From a virus: a stretch of 36,848 nucleotides of DNA. Shown piece by piece: positions 18,129 to 28,087 of this stretch. Numbering within the stretch: the stretch's first letter is position 1; every line of letters begins with the position of its first letter. Location: IMG/VR virus record IMGVR_UViG_3300031977_002769, positions 1 to 36,848 of that record; one strand, 5' to 3'. The translations under genes were made by a program, and so were the position numbers. A model generated the notes under the pieces. That model ran no database searches. It saw nothing but the letters and a program-made list of their open reading frames with translations, and was not told the origin of the DNA.

Positions 18129-21100
18129 TTAAATATTAAATGCGGTTACAAAGGTTTCTGATAGGTTAGTATTGAACTCAAGACTAATATCATCTATTGA
18201 TAGAACCCTATTCCCATTAGAATTTGAAAAATCTTTTAATTTCACGGAATTGAATGATATCTCATCACTAGTTAAAGTTGATTCAACGTAAAAATGATTT
18301 TCAGTAACTAAATCAAAATCACCTAAACATTCTACATCAACTGTACTATTTAAGTCTGCAATTCCTATAGTTGCTTCAGTTTGTGCTAAACCAACAGATC
18401 CAGGAGTCGAACTAATAACTAAATTACTAAATCGTTTAAACCCTAAAGTGTGATTTAAATTGTTTACAGTTTGATCCCAAGTTTGTAAAGGAACTTCAGA
18501 CTTAAGAGCATAAGAAAAGTATTGGTAGTAATCACTGTCAAAAATTCTTTGCGAGGTTTCATTTAAGTATCCAGTGTTTCTATTCCATCCATCCTCAACT
18601 ACAGATGAAGAATTAAAATCATAAAACGTTTCATACTTAATAATATCTTTTACAGATGCCTTAGAACTTGAAACTGATCCAATTATAGTATCTCCAATCT
18701 TAAAATCCTTTATTAATTCTACAGTCAAATACTCATTGAGAGGATTCCACTTTATTATTCTTCCAGAATTATTATTGGATTTAACATTTTCACCTACAAT
18801 AAAATCATTTTTCTTAAGTGTAATTTTAAATGATGGTAATTCTTTATCAGAAATTGCTCTACCAGAAGATCTAACAGTAACAGCAATTCCTGGTTCAGAA
18901 CTACCTGTTAAATAATCACTCATTGAGTACACTATAGATGCACCTGATCCACCACTACTAGCATTTACTGCAGTAATTGGGAATAAATTATAGTCATAAT
19001 TTTTAGAGTTGTAACCCTTATCTGTTGAATTTGCTACGGTTATACCCTCAATATAAACATTATCACCAACCTCAAATGGATATTCAGAGACTGAACTAAA
19101 TTGTTTTGTAAAGTAAGCAGTTACTTGTTTTGAAGAACTATCATAAGTTATTGAACCTATTCCAAGTCCATTAGTATTATTAACTGCTACAATTCTTGGT
19201 TCAGCATCATAAAACCCTTTAGAATTTAAAACTATAGAAACACTTCTTGATTCAATATCATAATCTAATATTGCATCGGAAACTAATTTATTAGTAAAAC
19301 CATCAATAACAACAAGGTCTGGTTCGGTAATATAATTTAATCCAGGAGATATAACTTCAATAGTATTAATTGTTGATAATGGTTCTACTCTTACCATAGA
19401 AGCAAATTTAATCGTAGGTATTAGAGTTTTATCTGCAGGATAATTATATCCAATTTCAGATATTTTTACTTTATTAATTCTACCGATAGTATTACTTGCA
19501 GGTATTGCAACTATACCTGAACCAGTGGCAGATGTTATTGAAGATATTGATGGGAGTTTAACATATGACTTTCCACCTGAAGTTATTTCTATTTCTTTTA
19601 CTGTTCCGGTTTCATTTATAGAATTTGTATAGTAGTTAAAAGATCCATCAGTTTCACTATATGTACTAAACCTAAAATCAGATCCAGATAAAAATTCAAA
19701 TGTGTCTGATCCTACACCAATGATTTTTTTCTTTCCATTTAAAGGACTATTTGTAAAGGTAATTGTATTACTATTATTAAATTCAGAATCACGATAAACA
19801 ATACTATTTTTAATTTTATCTAATTGATAAAAAATCCTATCAGGAAACTCATCATCAACATTTATGGTAACTTTTGCACCTACATTACCAATAGTCCCAG
19901 TTTTAATTATTTTACTTTCTCGATTAGAATTAACTGGTAAATATACATTGGATAAATTATTATCTCGATATAAATTAAAATCAAACAAACTTATTCCATT
20001 ACTATCAGATAATGAACCATCAGATAAATCAAACTCAACAACTTGATTTTTATCTATTTTTATATTAGGATTAATTTCAGATACTGTAGGTGAAGTCGGA
20101 GAACGTCTATTTAATGAAATGGAAATTTCTTCTTGAGTATTTGAATTTGTTCCATAAGAGGATTCGGAAAGTTTAATTCTATTCCTATCATAAACAATTA
20201 CATAATAAATTCCATTATTAGATAATCCCGTAGGAACATGAGCAGTTGCTGTATATACTATCTTTTGTCCAGTTGTATATCCATGATCATTGATTGTTAA
20301 AATATTATCACTATAATTATGATTAGTTACTGTTCTTGGTTTAATAATTAATCTTCTATTATATTCATCATATTTAATTTTAATCGATGTTGTAATTCCC
20401 GGTTTAGCAGTTAAAAATATTTCGTCACCAATCTGCAATTTATGAGTTGTTGCTGTAGAAACTGTGACTGTGCTTATAGAAACATTTGCCTTAGATACAT
20501 TACTATATCTGGTTGTAAAACTATGAGTAGATCCTGCTCCAACTGCAGTGAAGTAAAGAATAGAATCTGTTGTATTAATTCCAACGAATCCTCCAGTAGT
20601 TCCTAAACCAACTTTAAAAGTTGATATTCCGATTAAATCATCTGTTATTTTTGCTGCAAAAACAGTAGATTCATCTGCTAAAGTAGATGTTGCATCACCA
20701 TCTTGAGAGATCGTTATTGGTGTTCCCCCATTATCTCTATACAATAACTCATCATTAGTCTCCAACCCGTGATTTCTAATGTAAATTGATCTAGTTGGTA
20801 TTTGTATAGAAGTTATACCAGATCCAGGATTTGAAAATGATAGTGTATGAATTCCACTACTAATAGTACCAATGCCTAAAGATTCAGAAGGATCAAAGTA
20901 CAATTCTTTATTAAATTTATATTTTTTTGTTTCTAGATTATATAAAGATTTTATAGTAAATTTTCTAGACTTCTCAACCAAAGAAGAATAAGAAGCATGA
21001 GTAACAGTGTCGTCAGTTCTTAAAACTCTAATTCTTGAAGAAGTTAAATCTACATTTAAAACAGTAATATCCTCAGTATCGACCGTAAATACATCATTAG

Positions 21101-24100
21101 GTTCTATTTTAGTTAAGTCTCCAGAAACACTAAAGAAAGTAACTAAACCAGTGGAAGCTGCAACGGGTGAATTTAAAAGTAATTGACTAGAAGTTATTCC
21201 AACATTGAATATTCCATTTAAACTAAAATCATTACGAGTTAGTGAATTTAAATTTATGTCTTGTTTATCATTTAAATTGTGCGGATCAGAGCAAATTCCA
21301 ATAAGTGTATTACTATCAATTGGATATAATTCCACATCAGTAATATCTCTAGTTTCTTGGGAAATTTGAGATATTGATTTTCCATCTAAGTATTCTACTC
21401 TTGCAGAGGCACCAGATCCACCTGTTCCTGCATTATCAAAGTTTACTACATCATTTACTTTATAATTTTTACCACCATATACAATTTGTATTGAATTTAT
21501 TTTACCTTTAGATGCTGATTGTACAACAGTATTTTGATCTGATATATTTTCTCTACTTAAAAAATACTCATAGGATGATGTCTCACTAAAACTATTATAA
21601 GAATTAGTGTTTCTTATAAGATTATTTTCATTAAACTCAAAGGTCTCTTGATTTGATTTACTCTCATAGTTAAATGGAATTGGTTTTGATTTATAAGTAT
21701 TTCCAATAATATAAGGAAATACAGGATCTTTACAATCTCGATCATTATCTAAAGCAGTTTTGCTTATGTCGTCGCCACTTAATGTTGTAAAATATGCATA
21801 TACACCATTTGGATAATCGGGAGTAACTGTATATCTGCCATTATGTCTATCCAAATCACCACTGTTTTTGAAAGAATAGTCTTCAACAAAATGACCTAAT
21901 GGGAAAATATTAACACTTGGTCTGTTAGGAATATCAGATTGATCTAATAATTCATATCCAGAAGTCATTTGTCTAACTTTTCTATTATCAATAGTGTCAT
22001 AACCATAAGGTCCATAAATTGGATTTCCATCATAAGACCACCCAATTATAGGAGAATGATATTTTTTAGTGTTTACTATATCATTGGAGTAATCCGTTTT
22101 ATATCTAAGTACACCATCATCTACAGACTTAGAATATATTTTTCTTCTTAAATTTCTAGGTGCATATGAATGACAACATTGAAGTTCATATTTAGAACTG
22201 ATGCCTTCGTAGATAACACTATCATCAATATTAAGTTTATTTGCGGTTATTAGTCTATTATTTTTTCCTTTCAATCTTTCTACAGTATTGATATTCCAAA
22301 CTTGAGGATAAGATTTTAATGATGGATCTGTAATAGGATCGATTATTTCTACCCTCAACTCACTCTGAGTGTAATTCATTCCTGGGTTTATAACTTTAAC
22401 TTCAGTTAAAATTCCATCAGAAGAAATAACAGGAGATAAAATTGCACCTATACCAGTTCCAATTCCAGATAGTACAATATCTGGTGGTGCAGTATAATTT
22501 TCTCCTCCATTTAAAACTACAACCTCTTTAATAGTTCCACCCGAAACTATAGGATATACTGAAGCATTAATGCCTTTATTCAATATAAAATCTGGTTGTT
22601 TATTATAATTAATTATTTCAGATGATCCATATCCAACTCCACCTTGATTTACATATATTGATGTTAAATTGCCTCGAAAAACTCCTTGGAGAACTGGGGT
22701 AATATTGGAATTGGAAGCATCATCACTGCCTGAAATAGAAATTGTTATTGGTTCATAATTAAAAGTATGAGTTCCAACACCACTAGAAGTTAAATTAATG
22801 TATTTTTTAGAGTTATAAAAATAAAATTTACCAGTGGTGCCAATACCAACTGAAGATAGTTTAAAAGATTTATCATCAATTCTAGTTACAACATAAGATG
22901 TCACTGCCAATCCAGAAACAACAGTTTCTGTACTACCGAAATATTTTACGATTTCACCACTCTGATATGGATGACTGTAAACATTTATAGTATCTGTAAA
23001 TGTATTAATACCAGTAGAATTAACAGATATTTTTTTATTTTTATACCCAGATCCAGGATTATCAATTACGATAGCATTTAATTTTTTCTTCTTTTCTGTC
23101 GATTTAAAGGAGTGATTTCCAACACCATTTTCAACAGATATTGTAGAAACTCCACTCAATGCATCAGACTTATTCTTATGTAATGTAATATTAAAATCAT
23201 TTACAACATTTACAAAATATGTTGAAGCAGTAGACAATCCAGATATGGCCTGAGAACCTCCTGTTTGATAAATGACAGATTCCCCAGTACTAAACTTATG
23301 ATAAGTAGAGAATCCTATAGTATGACTAGATCCAACTACAATTGTTGCATCAGATGCGTTTATAAAAGATTCATGATCATATGTAACTAATCTTGCTGTT
23401 GCTTTTGCACCGATTCCACCTCCACCACTAATCGATATTACTGGGTTTGATGTGAAATTAAAACCAGGATCTAAAATATCAATTCTTTCTAATTTACCTT
23501 CAACGGCACAAAAAATTGATGCCCCCACACCAACATCATCAGATACTGTTATTACTGGTGGTGTAATAATATCATAATTGTCACCAGTAGAAATAACATC
23601 AATAGACTTTATTGGTCCGTAATAAACATTGTCAGGGGACTTGTAATTAAGAATTTCTACACCATTTACAAGTATTCCGGTAGTTCCAGATAAAGTATCA
23701 TATTCAATACCATCATTTAATGGAGTCTCAATAGATCTAACTAATCTTTGTCCATCTAAACTTAAGGCATTATTATCATTCTTAGAAAATCTAAACAGAG
23801 AAATAGTATCTCCTGATAATGATGATGTAGTTGATATAAAATTTGAATTCTCGATATCTAATCTAGTTCTTGAAATCTTTATCTCATTATCACTTTCCTT
23901 TTTAACGTAGTATATTGATGTTGATATTCCAGAACTAGATCCATTATATGCAATAACATCACCAGTGAAAAATCCATGGTTATTAATAGTAATTTTATCG
24001 TCAGTAAAATTACCATTTAAATTGTACTTAAATTGATTAATATTTAAATCTACTTGATATTTTGGTATAGAATTAGATGTTACATATCTAATATCACTAT

Positions 24101-25730
24101 TAGTATCTTTATATACATTTAGAACATCTGTTAAAAATCCATTATCGTATTTACCAATTAATTTCTTAACACTCAGTATTCTTTGATCATTGCCATTTAA
24201 CTCTAAGTTTTGAACATTGAATACTCTTCCAGGAACAGTTTCATTAGAAATGAATACATCTCCAACCGATTTTTCAGTAATTGTCAAATTACCGTCAACA
24301 TAAGAATACTCAACCTCAACTAAATCTCCATTATATAATCCATTATCATCAATTGTCGTAATTTTATACTTATTATTTCCTATCTTTAAATATTCAGAAA
24401 CATTACATTTGACACTGACATTGAATATCCAATTTTTATCTTTAGGATCCTCACTAGTATATCCAAGATTAATAATTCTACCAACGTCACCCTTATCATA
24501 ATAGATATTTGGTTCTGATATATCTACATCAGAAAGAACACCAGTTACTTTAAATCTAATTTCAGATCCATTCTTATCATACCCAAAAGCATATGTATTA
24601 ACACCAACGACACTAGTTCTAGGAATACTTAAATCAATACCTTTACAATTTAAAAATTGATTTACAGTAGTACCATCATAGGATATAATAGTATCATTAA
24701 AAGATATTTCACCTTTCTTTGGAAATCCAATTGTAGAATCTACAGAAATTTTATCAGAATTTATTTCAACATCATCTAGTACTGATGTTTTTGGATGAAT
24801 AGGAAGATCTCCAAAAACAGATCCTTGAACAGATATATCTTTATCAAAATCATAATCTAACATTAGTGTGGTATATTGAATACCATCTCTGACAATCTTT
24901 TTAGTGTCTGTTACAGTTCCAAATGCTCTAGTAATACTATCATATCCATCAAATTGATTCTGTTGAATAGTTTGATTTAATAAGTCTTCTGGATTCCCCT
25001 GAACAGATTCTACAACAATATTACGAGTTACTCGATACTGTGCATCAGAGGGTCTGAATAAATCTTTTCTAGGTAAAACAACTTCTACATCCTTTCCATA
25101 TAATACTCTGAAAAGGATTTCAAAAGATCTCTCAGATCCCTTTGAAGAATAAAAATCTTTTGATTGTTTTACAAATATGTTTTGATTTAAGTCACTATCC
25201 AATTCACGATTTTCAAATCCAAACGCAAATTGACCTTTAACCTTATTAAAAAATTCTTTGAGGAATAAAGAACTTAGATTTTTTACTGTAGATCCATTTG
25301 CATGATTAACAGTTTCACTTGAAGAAAACGTAAAGTCTTCAGAATTTCCTACAGAATATTCAGTGATCCCACTAAATCCCCTACTACAATCAATAAAACT
25401 AGTGCTGGTTTTTGATTTATATAAAATAATTTCATTATTTACTAAGATAAGACCATAAGACTTTGGAAAACCCTCAGTAGTGCTTACACTAATAGTATCA
25501 TCAAATCGATTAACCTCATTGGTTAACGTGGTCGTCTCTACAACATTATATAATTCATTAGTTTTGATGTATTGATCAATATTCTGTATAATATCTAATG
25601 GAGATCCTTTAGATTCTAATGATTGATAATACTCAGTAAGGAGTTCAGAAACTAGAGGAAAGTCATCTCTTACATAAGATGGTAGTTGACTTTCTACAAC
25701 GGAACTGATTTTTATTCTAGTCTTTTCCAT
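18129..25730 (-). CDS. Giant baseplate wedge-region protein with YHYH domain, gp7 position
   Basis: This 2,533-aa protein directly follows gp6, the position of T4 gp7 (1,032 aa). The N-terminus (VESQLPSYVRDDFPLVSELL) and a segment near 185-230 (SKGSERSFEILFRVLYGKDV) are typical of the corresponding cyanophage protein. Around residues 1,225-1,320 it contains GWSYDGNPIYGPYGYD, then SGYEL, PLGHFVEDY and PDYPNGVYAYF, the pattern of the YHYH domain found in secreted and structural proteins. At least eight Gly-Tyr-type repeats (DNPGSGYKN, NQGGVGYGS, NGGENYTAPP and others) occur before and after it. The C-terminal part has a DSDYYQYFSYALKS segment. It starts 3 bases after gp6. gp7 homology itself was not shown. 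Confidence 0.75.
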   Translation of the reverse strand: MEKTRIKISSVVESQLPSYVRDDFPLVSELLTEYYQSLESKGSPLDIIQNIDQYIKTNELYNVVETTTLTNEVNRFDDTISVSTTEGFPKSYGLILVNNEIILYKSKTSTSFIDCSRGFSGITEYSVGNSEDFTFSSSETVNHANGSTVKNLSSLFLKEFFNKVKGQFAFGFENRELDSDLNQNIFVKQSKDFYSSKGSERSFEILFRVLYGKDVEVVLPRKDLFRPSDAQYRVTRNIVVESVQGNPEDLLNQTIQQNQFDGYDSITRAFGTVTDTKKIVRDGIQYTTLMLDYDFDKDISVQGSVFGDLPIHPKTSVLDDVEINSDKISVDSTIGFPKKGEISFNDTIISYDGTTVNQFLNCKGIDLSIPRTSVVGVNTYAFGYDKNGSEIRFKVTGVLSDVDISEPNIYYDKGDVGRIINLGYTSEDPKDKNWIFNVSVKCNVSEYLKIGNNKYKITTIDDNGLYNGDLVEVEYSYVDGNLTITEKSVGDVFISNETVPGRVFNVQNLELNGNDQRILSVKKLIGKYDNGFLTDVLNVYKDTNSDIRYVTSNSIPKYQVDLNINQFKYNLNGNFTDDKITINNHGFFTGDVIAYNGSSSGISTSIYYVKKESDNEIKISRTRLDIENSNFISTTSSLSGDTISLFRFSKNDNNALSLDGQRLVRSIETPLNDGIEYDTLSGTTGILVNGVEILNYKSPDNVYYGPIKSIDVISTGDNYDIITPPVITVSDDVGVGASIFCAVEGKLERIDILDPGFNFTSNPVISISGGGGIGAKATARLVTYDHESFINASDATIVVGSSHTIGFSTYHKFSTGESVIYQTGGSQAISGLSTASTYFVNVVNDFNITLHKNKSDALSGVSTISVENGVGNHSFKSTEKKKKLNAIVIDNPGSGYKNKKISVNSTGINTFTDTINVYSHPYQSGEIVKYFGSTETVVSGLAVTSYVVTRIDDKSFKLSSVGIGTTGKFYFYNSKKYINLTSSGVGTHTFNYEPITISISGSDDASNSNITPVLQGVFRGNLTSIYVNQGGVGYGSSEIINYNKQPDFILNKGINASVYPIVSGGTIKEVVVLNGGENYTAPPDIVLSGIGTGIGAILSPVISSDGILTEVKVINPGMNYTQSELRVEIIDPITDPSLKSYPQVWNINTVERLKGKNNRLITANKLNIDDSVIYEGISSKYELQCCHSYAPRNLRRKIYSKSVDDGVLRYKTDYSNDIVNTKKYHSPIIGWSYDGNPIYGPYGYDTIDNRKVRQMTSGYELLDQSDIPNRPSVNIFPLGHFVEDYSFKNSGDLDRHNGRYTVTPDYPNGVYAYFTTLSGDDISKTALDNDRDCKDPVFPYIIGNTYKSKPIPFNYESKSNQETFEFNENNLIRNTNSYNSFSETSSYEYFLSRENISDQNTVVQSASKGKINSIQIVYGGKNYKVNDVVNFDNAGTGGSGASARVEYLDGKSISQISQETRDITDVELYPIDSNTLIGICSDPHNLNDKQDINLNSLTRNDFSLNGIFNVGITSSQLLLNSPVAASTGLVTFFSVSGDLTKIEPNDVFTVDTEDITVLNVDLTSSRIRVLRTDDTVTHASYSSLVEKSRKFTIKSLYNLETKKYKFNKELYFDPSESLGIGTISSGIHTLSFSNPGSGITSIQIPTRSIYIRNHGLETNDELLYRDNGGTPITISQDGDATSTLADESTVFAAKITDDLIGISTFKVGLGTTGGFVGINTTDSILYFTAVGAGSTHSFTTRYSNVSKANVSISTVTVSTATTHKLQIGDEIFLTAKPGITTSIKIKYDEYNRRLIIKPRTVTNHNYSDNILTINDHGYTTGQKIVYTATAHVPTGLSNNGIYYVIVYDRNRIKLSESSYGTNSNTQEEISISLNRRSPTSPTVSEINPNIKIDKNQVVEFDLSDGSLSDSNGISLFDFNLYRDNNLSNVYLPVNSNRESKIIKTGTIGNVGAKVTINVDDEFPDRIFYQLDKIKNSIVYRDSEFNNSNTITFTNSPLNGKKKIIGVGSDTFEFLSGSDFRFSTYSETDGSFNYYTNSINETGTVKEIEITSGGKSYVKLPSISSITSATGSGIVAIPASNTIGRINKVKISEIGYNYPADKTLIPTIKFASMVRVEPLSTINTIEVISPGLNYITEPDLVVIDGFTNKLVSDAILDYDIESRSVSIVLNSKGFYDAEPRIVAVNNTNGLGIGSITYDSSSKQVTAYFTKQFSSVSEYPFEVGDNVYIEGITVANSTDKGYNSKNYDYNLFPITAVNASSGGSGASIVYSMSDYLTGSSEPGIAVTVRSSGRAISDKELPSFKITLKKNDFIVGENVKSNNNSGRIIKWNPLNEYLTVELIKDFKIGDTIIGSVSSSKASVKDIIKYETFYDFNSSSVVEDGWNRNTGYLNETSQRIFDSDYYQYFSYALKSEVPLQTWDQTVNNLNHTLGFKRFSNLVISSTPGSVGLAQTEATIGIADLNSTVDVECLGDFDLVTENHFYVESTLTSDEISFNSVKLKDFSNSNGNRVLSIDDISLEFNTNLSETFVTAFNI

Positions 25731-25733
25731 TTA

Positions 25734-27650
25734 TTACTTTCTTACTATGGATTCATTAACATAACTAGAAGATGTGATGTAATTTGCACCTGATGTATCA
25801 GATCCAGACTCAATATTATCTGGAATCACATTAACACTAACATCTCTTCTATGATCTATCTGAAGGTAAAGATCTTGGATACCCAGAACATCGTTAGATT
25901 CTGGTATCGCAGACAACTCGATGATTGGTGTTCCACCATTAGATTTTACTGTAGACAATATATTTAATGGATTTGTAATTACCTCACCTTTGACATAATC
26001 AACAATTCCAACATTACGTCTTACAATAACAGGATTTACATCTGATTCTAAGTAAAATAAGAAGAGTGATCCTGTTTTACGGTTTGCATTTGGTATATCA
26101 CCAAAATATACAGTATTTGATATACCACTTACAGTAAATCCAGAAGACTTTATATTATAACCAGACATACTCTTTATATGAAATTTATTTCTATAACAAA
26201 TTTCATATTCTGCAAATTGATTCTCAGAGATTCTTAAGTCTCTACGCATTTGTATGGTAGTAATATTCGATGTGATAGAGATATCACTTTCATCAATTAA
26301 CTTCTGATATTTACTATACTTAAACTTAGCACCATACTTATTAAGTTCCTCAGAGTCTGCATACTTATTAATATTATTTGTAATTTTAGTTCTCAATGCA
26401 TCAGCACTTGAAATTCTATTGGAATTATAATAAACATTAGACCCCACTTCAATATAAAGATATTTTAAATCTAATATCTCAGGAACAATTCCTGCAACTG
26501 AATATTTCTTAAGTTCTGCTTTGATATTATCCTTTACTCTATTTGACAAATAAGATCCGTAAAATGGTTTGATTGTAATGAAAACCTGACCAAATCTAGG
26601 AGGAACTAATTCTTCCCCACCAAATGCAGTAACTGATTCTGCTTCTGGGTAAATCTTAGGAATAATTACTTCGTAATCAGATGCAGTCACTGCTCTGTTT
26701 TGTGATGCATACAGTCTTGGTGCATAATTACGGATTGAATTAACAGATTCCACATCAGATCCACCTGTTGCAGGAACATCTGTAAGGATTGTAGAGATTA
26801 AAGCATTTACACTTCTACCTCTATTGTCAACTAAGATACCACTAAAATTAAAATTAGAAGATCCATTAGCTTCTGGACCATCTGTAACTATATACGATAC
26901 TTCAATAAAGTTATTATTATCTAACTTTTTACCAAATATCCCATCACCAAAAATAATTTCGTAGTATTCATCCTCTACTTCTTGTATAAAGAATATTCTT
27001 GAACTACTTGTTACATCCAGTAAACTAGATGATAGAATATACTTCGATGTTACATTACTAGATGCAGTGGGTCTTACCTTAACTTGAATCGTAGATGTAT
27101 CAATACCACGATTATTTAAAATGAATCTTTGATTTGGATTACTTTCATTTACAGTAAAAGAACTTGTAACATAAGTTCCTTCATGAATATCAATCGTATC
27201 AAATATTGCAACTCCTACATTATTACTTCTTGTTACCGGAACTGTAATATCATCATTTACTGAAAATGAAAAGGAAGTAGAACCAAATGTTCTTGAATTA
27301 AATGCAAGACCTTTTTTTAAGGTTAATGTAGATATGGTGGTATCAGCAACTTCAACATTAAAACTTACATTTGCTTTAGGAGACTTTCGAGATCTAGGAA
27401 GATATCCAATATTTCTTGCAAGAGAAACAACATTTTCTCTTAATGTTGCACTATCAATAAAAACTTCATTACTCACCATATTCGCATTATATGATGATAT
27501 GTATGTATTATATGCTAATACATCAATCAGTGTGGACAAATTTGACCCTTCAAAATCGTAATCAGTAAAATTTGAATTCGATTTCAAATAATCTTGAATC
27601 GAAGATTTTATTTGGTCAAAGTCTAGATTTGTAAAGTTGACTAATGCCAT
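25734..27650 (-). CDS. 6: Baseplate wedge protein gp6
   Basis: gp6 forms the ring that links the T4 baseplate wedges. The 638-aa length is close to T4 gp6 (660). The N-terminal LSTLIDVLAYNTYISSYNAN followed by EVFIDSATLRENVVSLARNI is the strongly conserved opening of gp6/baseplate J-like proteins. A central SVNSIRNYAPRLYASQNRAV with TASDYEVIIPKIYP is the typical J-like core (residues about 300-335). Its ATG overlaps the gp25 stop by one base (TAATG), so translation is coupled to gp25. It is followed by the 2,533-aa gene after 3 bases. This is one of the safest calls in the window. Confidence 0.92.
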   Translation of the reverse strand: MALVNFTNLDFDQIKSSIQDYLKSNSNFTDYDFEGSNLSTLIDVLAYNTYISSYNANMVSNEVFIDSATLRENVVSLARNIGYLPRSRKSPKANVSFNVEVADTTISTLTLKKGLAFNSRTFGSTSFSFSVNDDITVPVTRSNNVGVAIFDTIDIHEGTYVTSSFTVNESNPNQRFILNNRGIDTSTIQVKVRPTASSNVTSKYILSSSLLDVTSSSRIFFIQEVEDEYYEIIFGDGIFGKKLDNNNFIEVSYIVTDGPEANGSSNFNFSGILVDNRGRSVNALISTILTDVPATGGSDVESVNSIRNYAPRLYASQNRAVTASDYEVIIPKIYPEAESVTAFGGEELVPPRFGQVFITIKPFYGSYLSNRVKDNIKAELKKYSVAGIVPEILDLKYLYIEVGSNVYYNSNRISSADALRTKITNNINKYADSEELNKYGAKFKYSKYQKLIDESDISITSNITTIQMRRDLRISENQFAEYEICYRNKFHIKSMSGYNIKSSGFTVSGISNTVYFGDIPNANRKTGSLFLFYLESDVNPVIVRRNVGIVDYVKGEVITNPLNILSTVKSNGGTPIIELSAIPESNDVLGIQDLYLQIDHRRDVSVNVIPDNIESGSDTSGANYITSSSYVNESIVRK

Positions 27651-28051
27651 TATCTTACTGATTGTAATGCAAATGAAAGTTCTTGTGCTGGTACATTAAT
27701 ACCAACAATTCTATATTGAATCGTTACATTATATTGTAAATTATCAAAATTAGGTTCCACTCTTACTCTTATTAAATCAACCCTTGGTTCATAATTTTGA
27801 ATTGTATTTTCAATTTCAGATTGAATATTAATAGCAGTTATATCACTAAAGTTTTCAAATAACTGTCTACTAACTCTTGAACCTAAATCAGGATTAAAGA
27901 ATTTTTCACCAGGATATGTATATATTAAATTACGAATTGATCTTGCAACTGCAGTTTCATTTTTTACTGTAATTAAATCATAGTTAATTGGATTTACCTT
28001 TAGAGATAAACTAATATCTTTAAATGATTTACTTATTCTCTCTACAGGCAT
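27650..28051 (-). CDS. 25: Baseplate wedge protein gp25 (lysozyme-like fold family)
   Basis: At 133 aa it nearly equals T4 gp25 (132). Residues 34-70 contain AVARSIRNLIYTYPGEKFFN and PDLGSRVSRQLFENF, the core of the GPW/gp25 family, which sits at the baseplate centre and is needed for sheath assembly. Residues about 85-110 (IENTIQNYEPRVDLIRVRVE) complete the domain. It is the first gene of the structural cluster in the transcription direction. A NATAAATA-type late promoter lies 29 bases upstream, and its stop overlaps the gp6 start, marking the head of a long late operon. Confidence 0.92.
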   Translation of the reverse strand: MPVERISKSFKDISLSLKVNPINYDLITVKNETAVARSIRNLIYTYPGEKFFNPDLGSRVSRQLFENFSDITAINIQSEIENTIQNYEPRVDLIRVRVEPNFDNLQYNVTIQYRIVGINVPAQELSFALQSVR

Positions 28052-28079
28052 TGTCTCACAAAGGAGTTTGATTATAACT

Positions 28080-28087
28080 TATTTATT
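28080..28087 (-). promoter_or_regulatory. T4-type late promoter upstream of gp25
   Basis: The minus strand reads AATAAATA, overlapping the stop of the 240-aa gene and lying 29 bases before the gp25 ATG. It is well placed to drive the gp25-gp6-giant operon. Confidence 0.55.

Noticed and set aside
4432-25730. Paralogy of the 2,531-aa and 2,533-aa proteins because of their near-equal length
   Set aside because: The N-termini and main domains differ (DUF4815 type against YHYH type); only the small repeats are shared, so the equal length looks coincidental.
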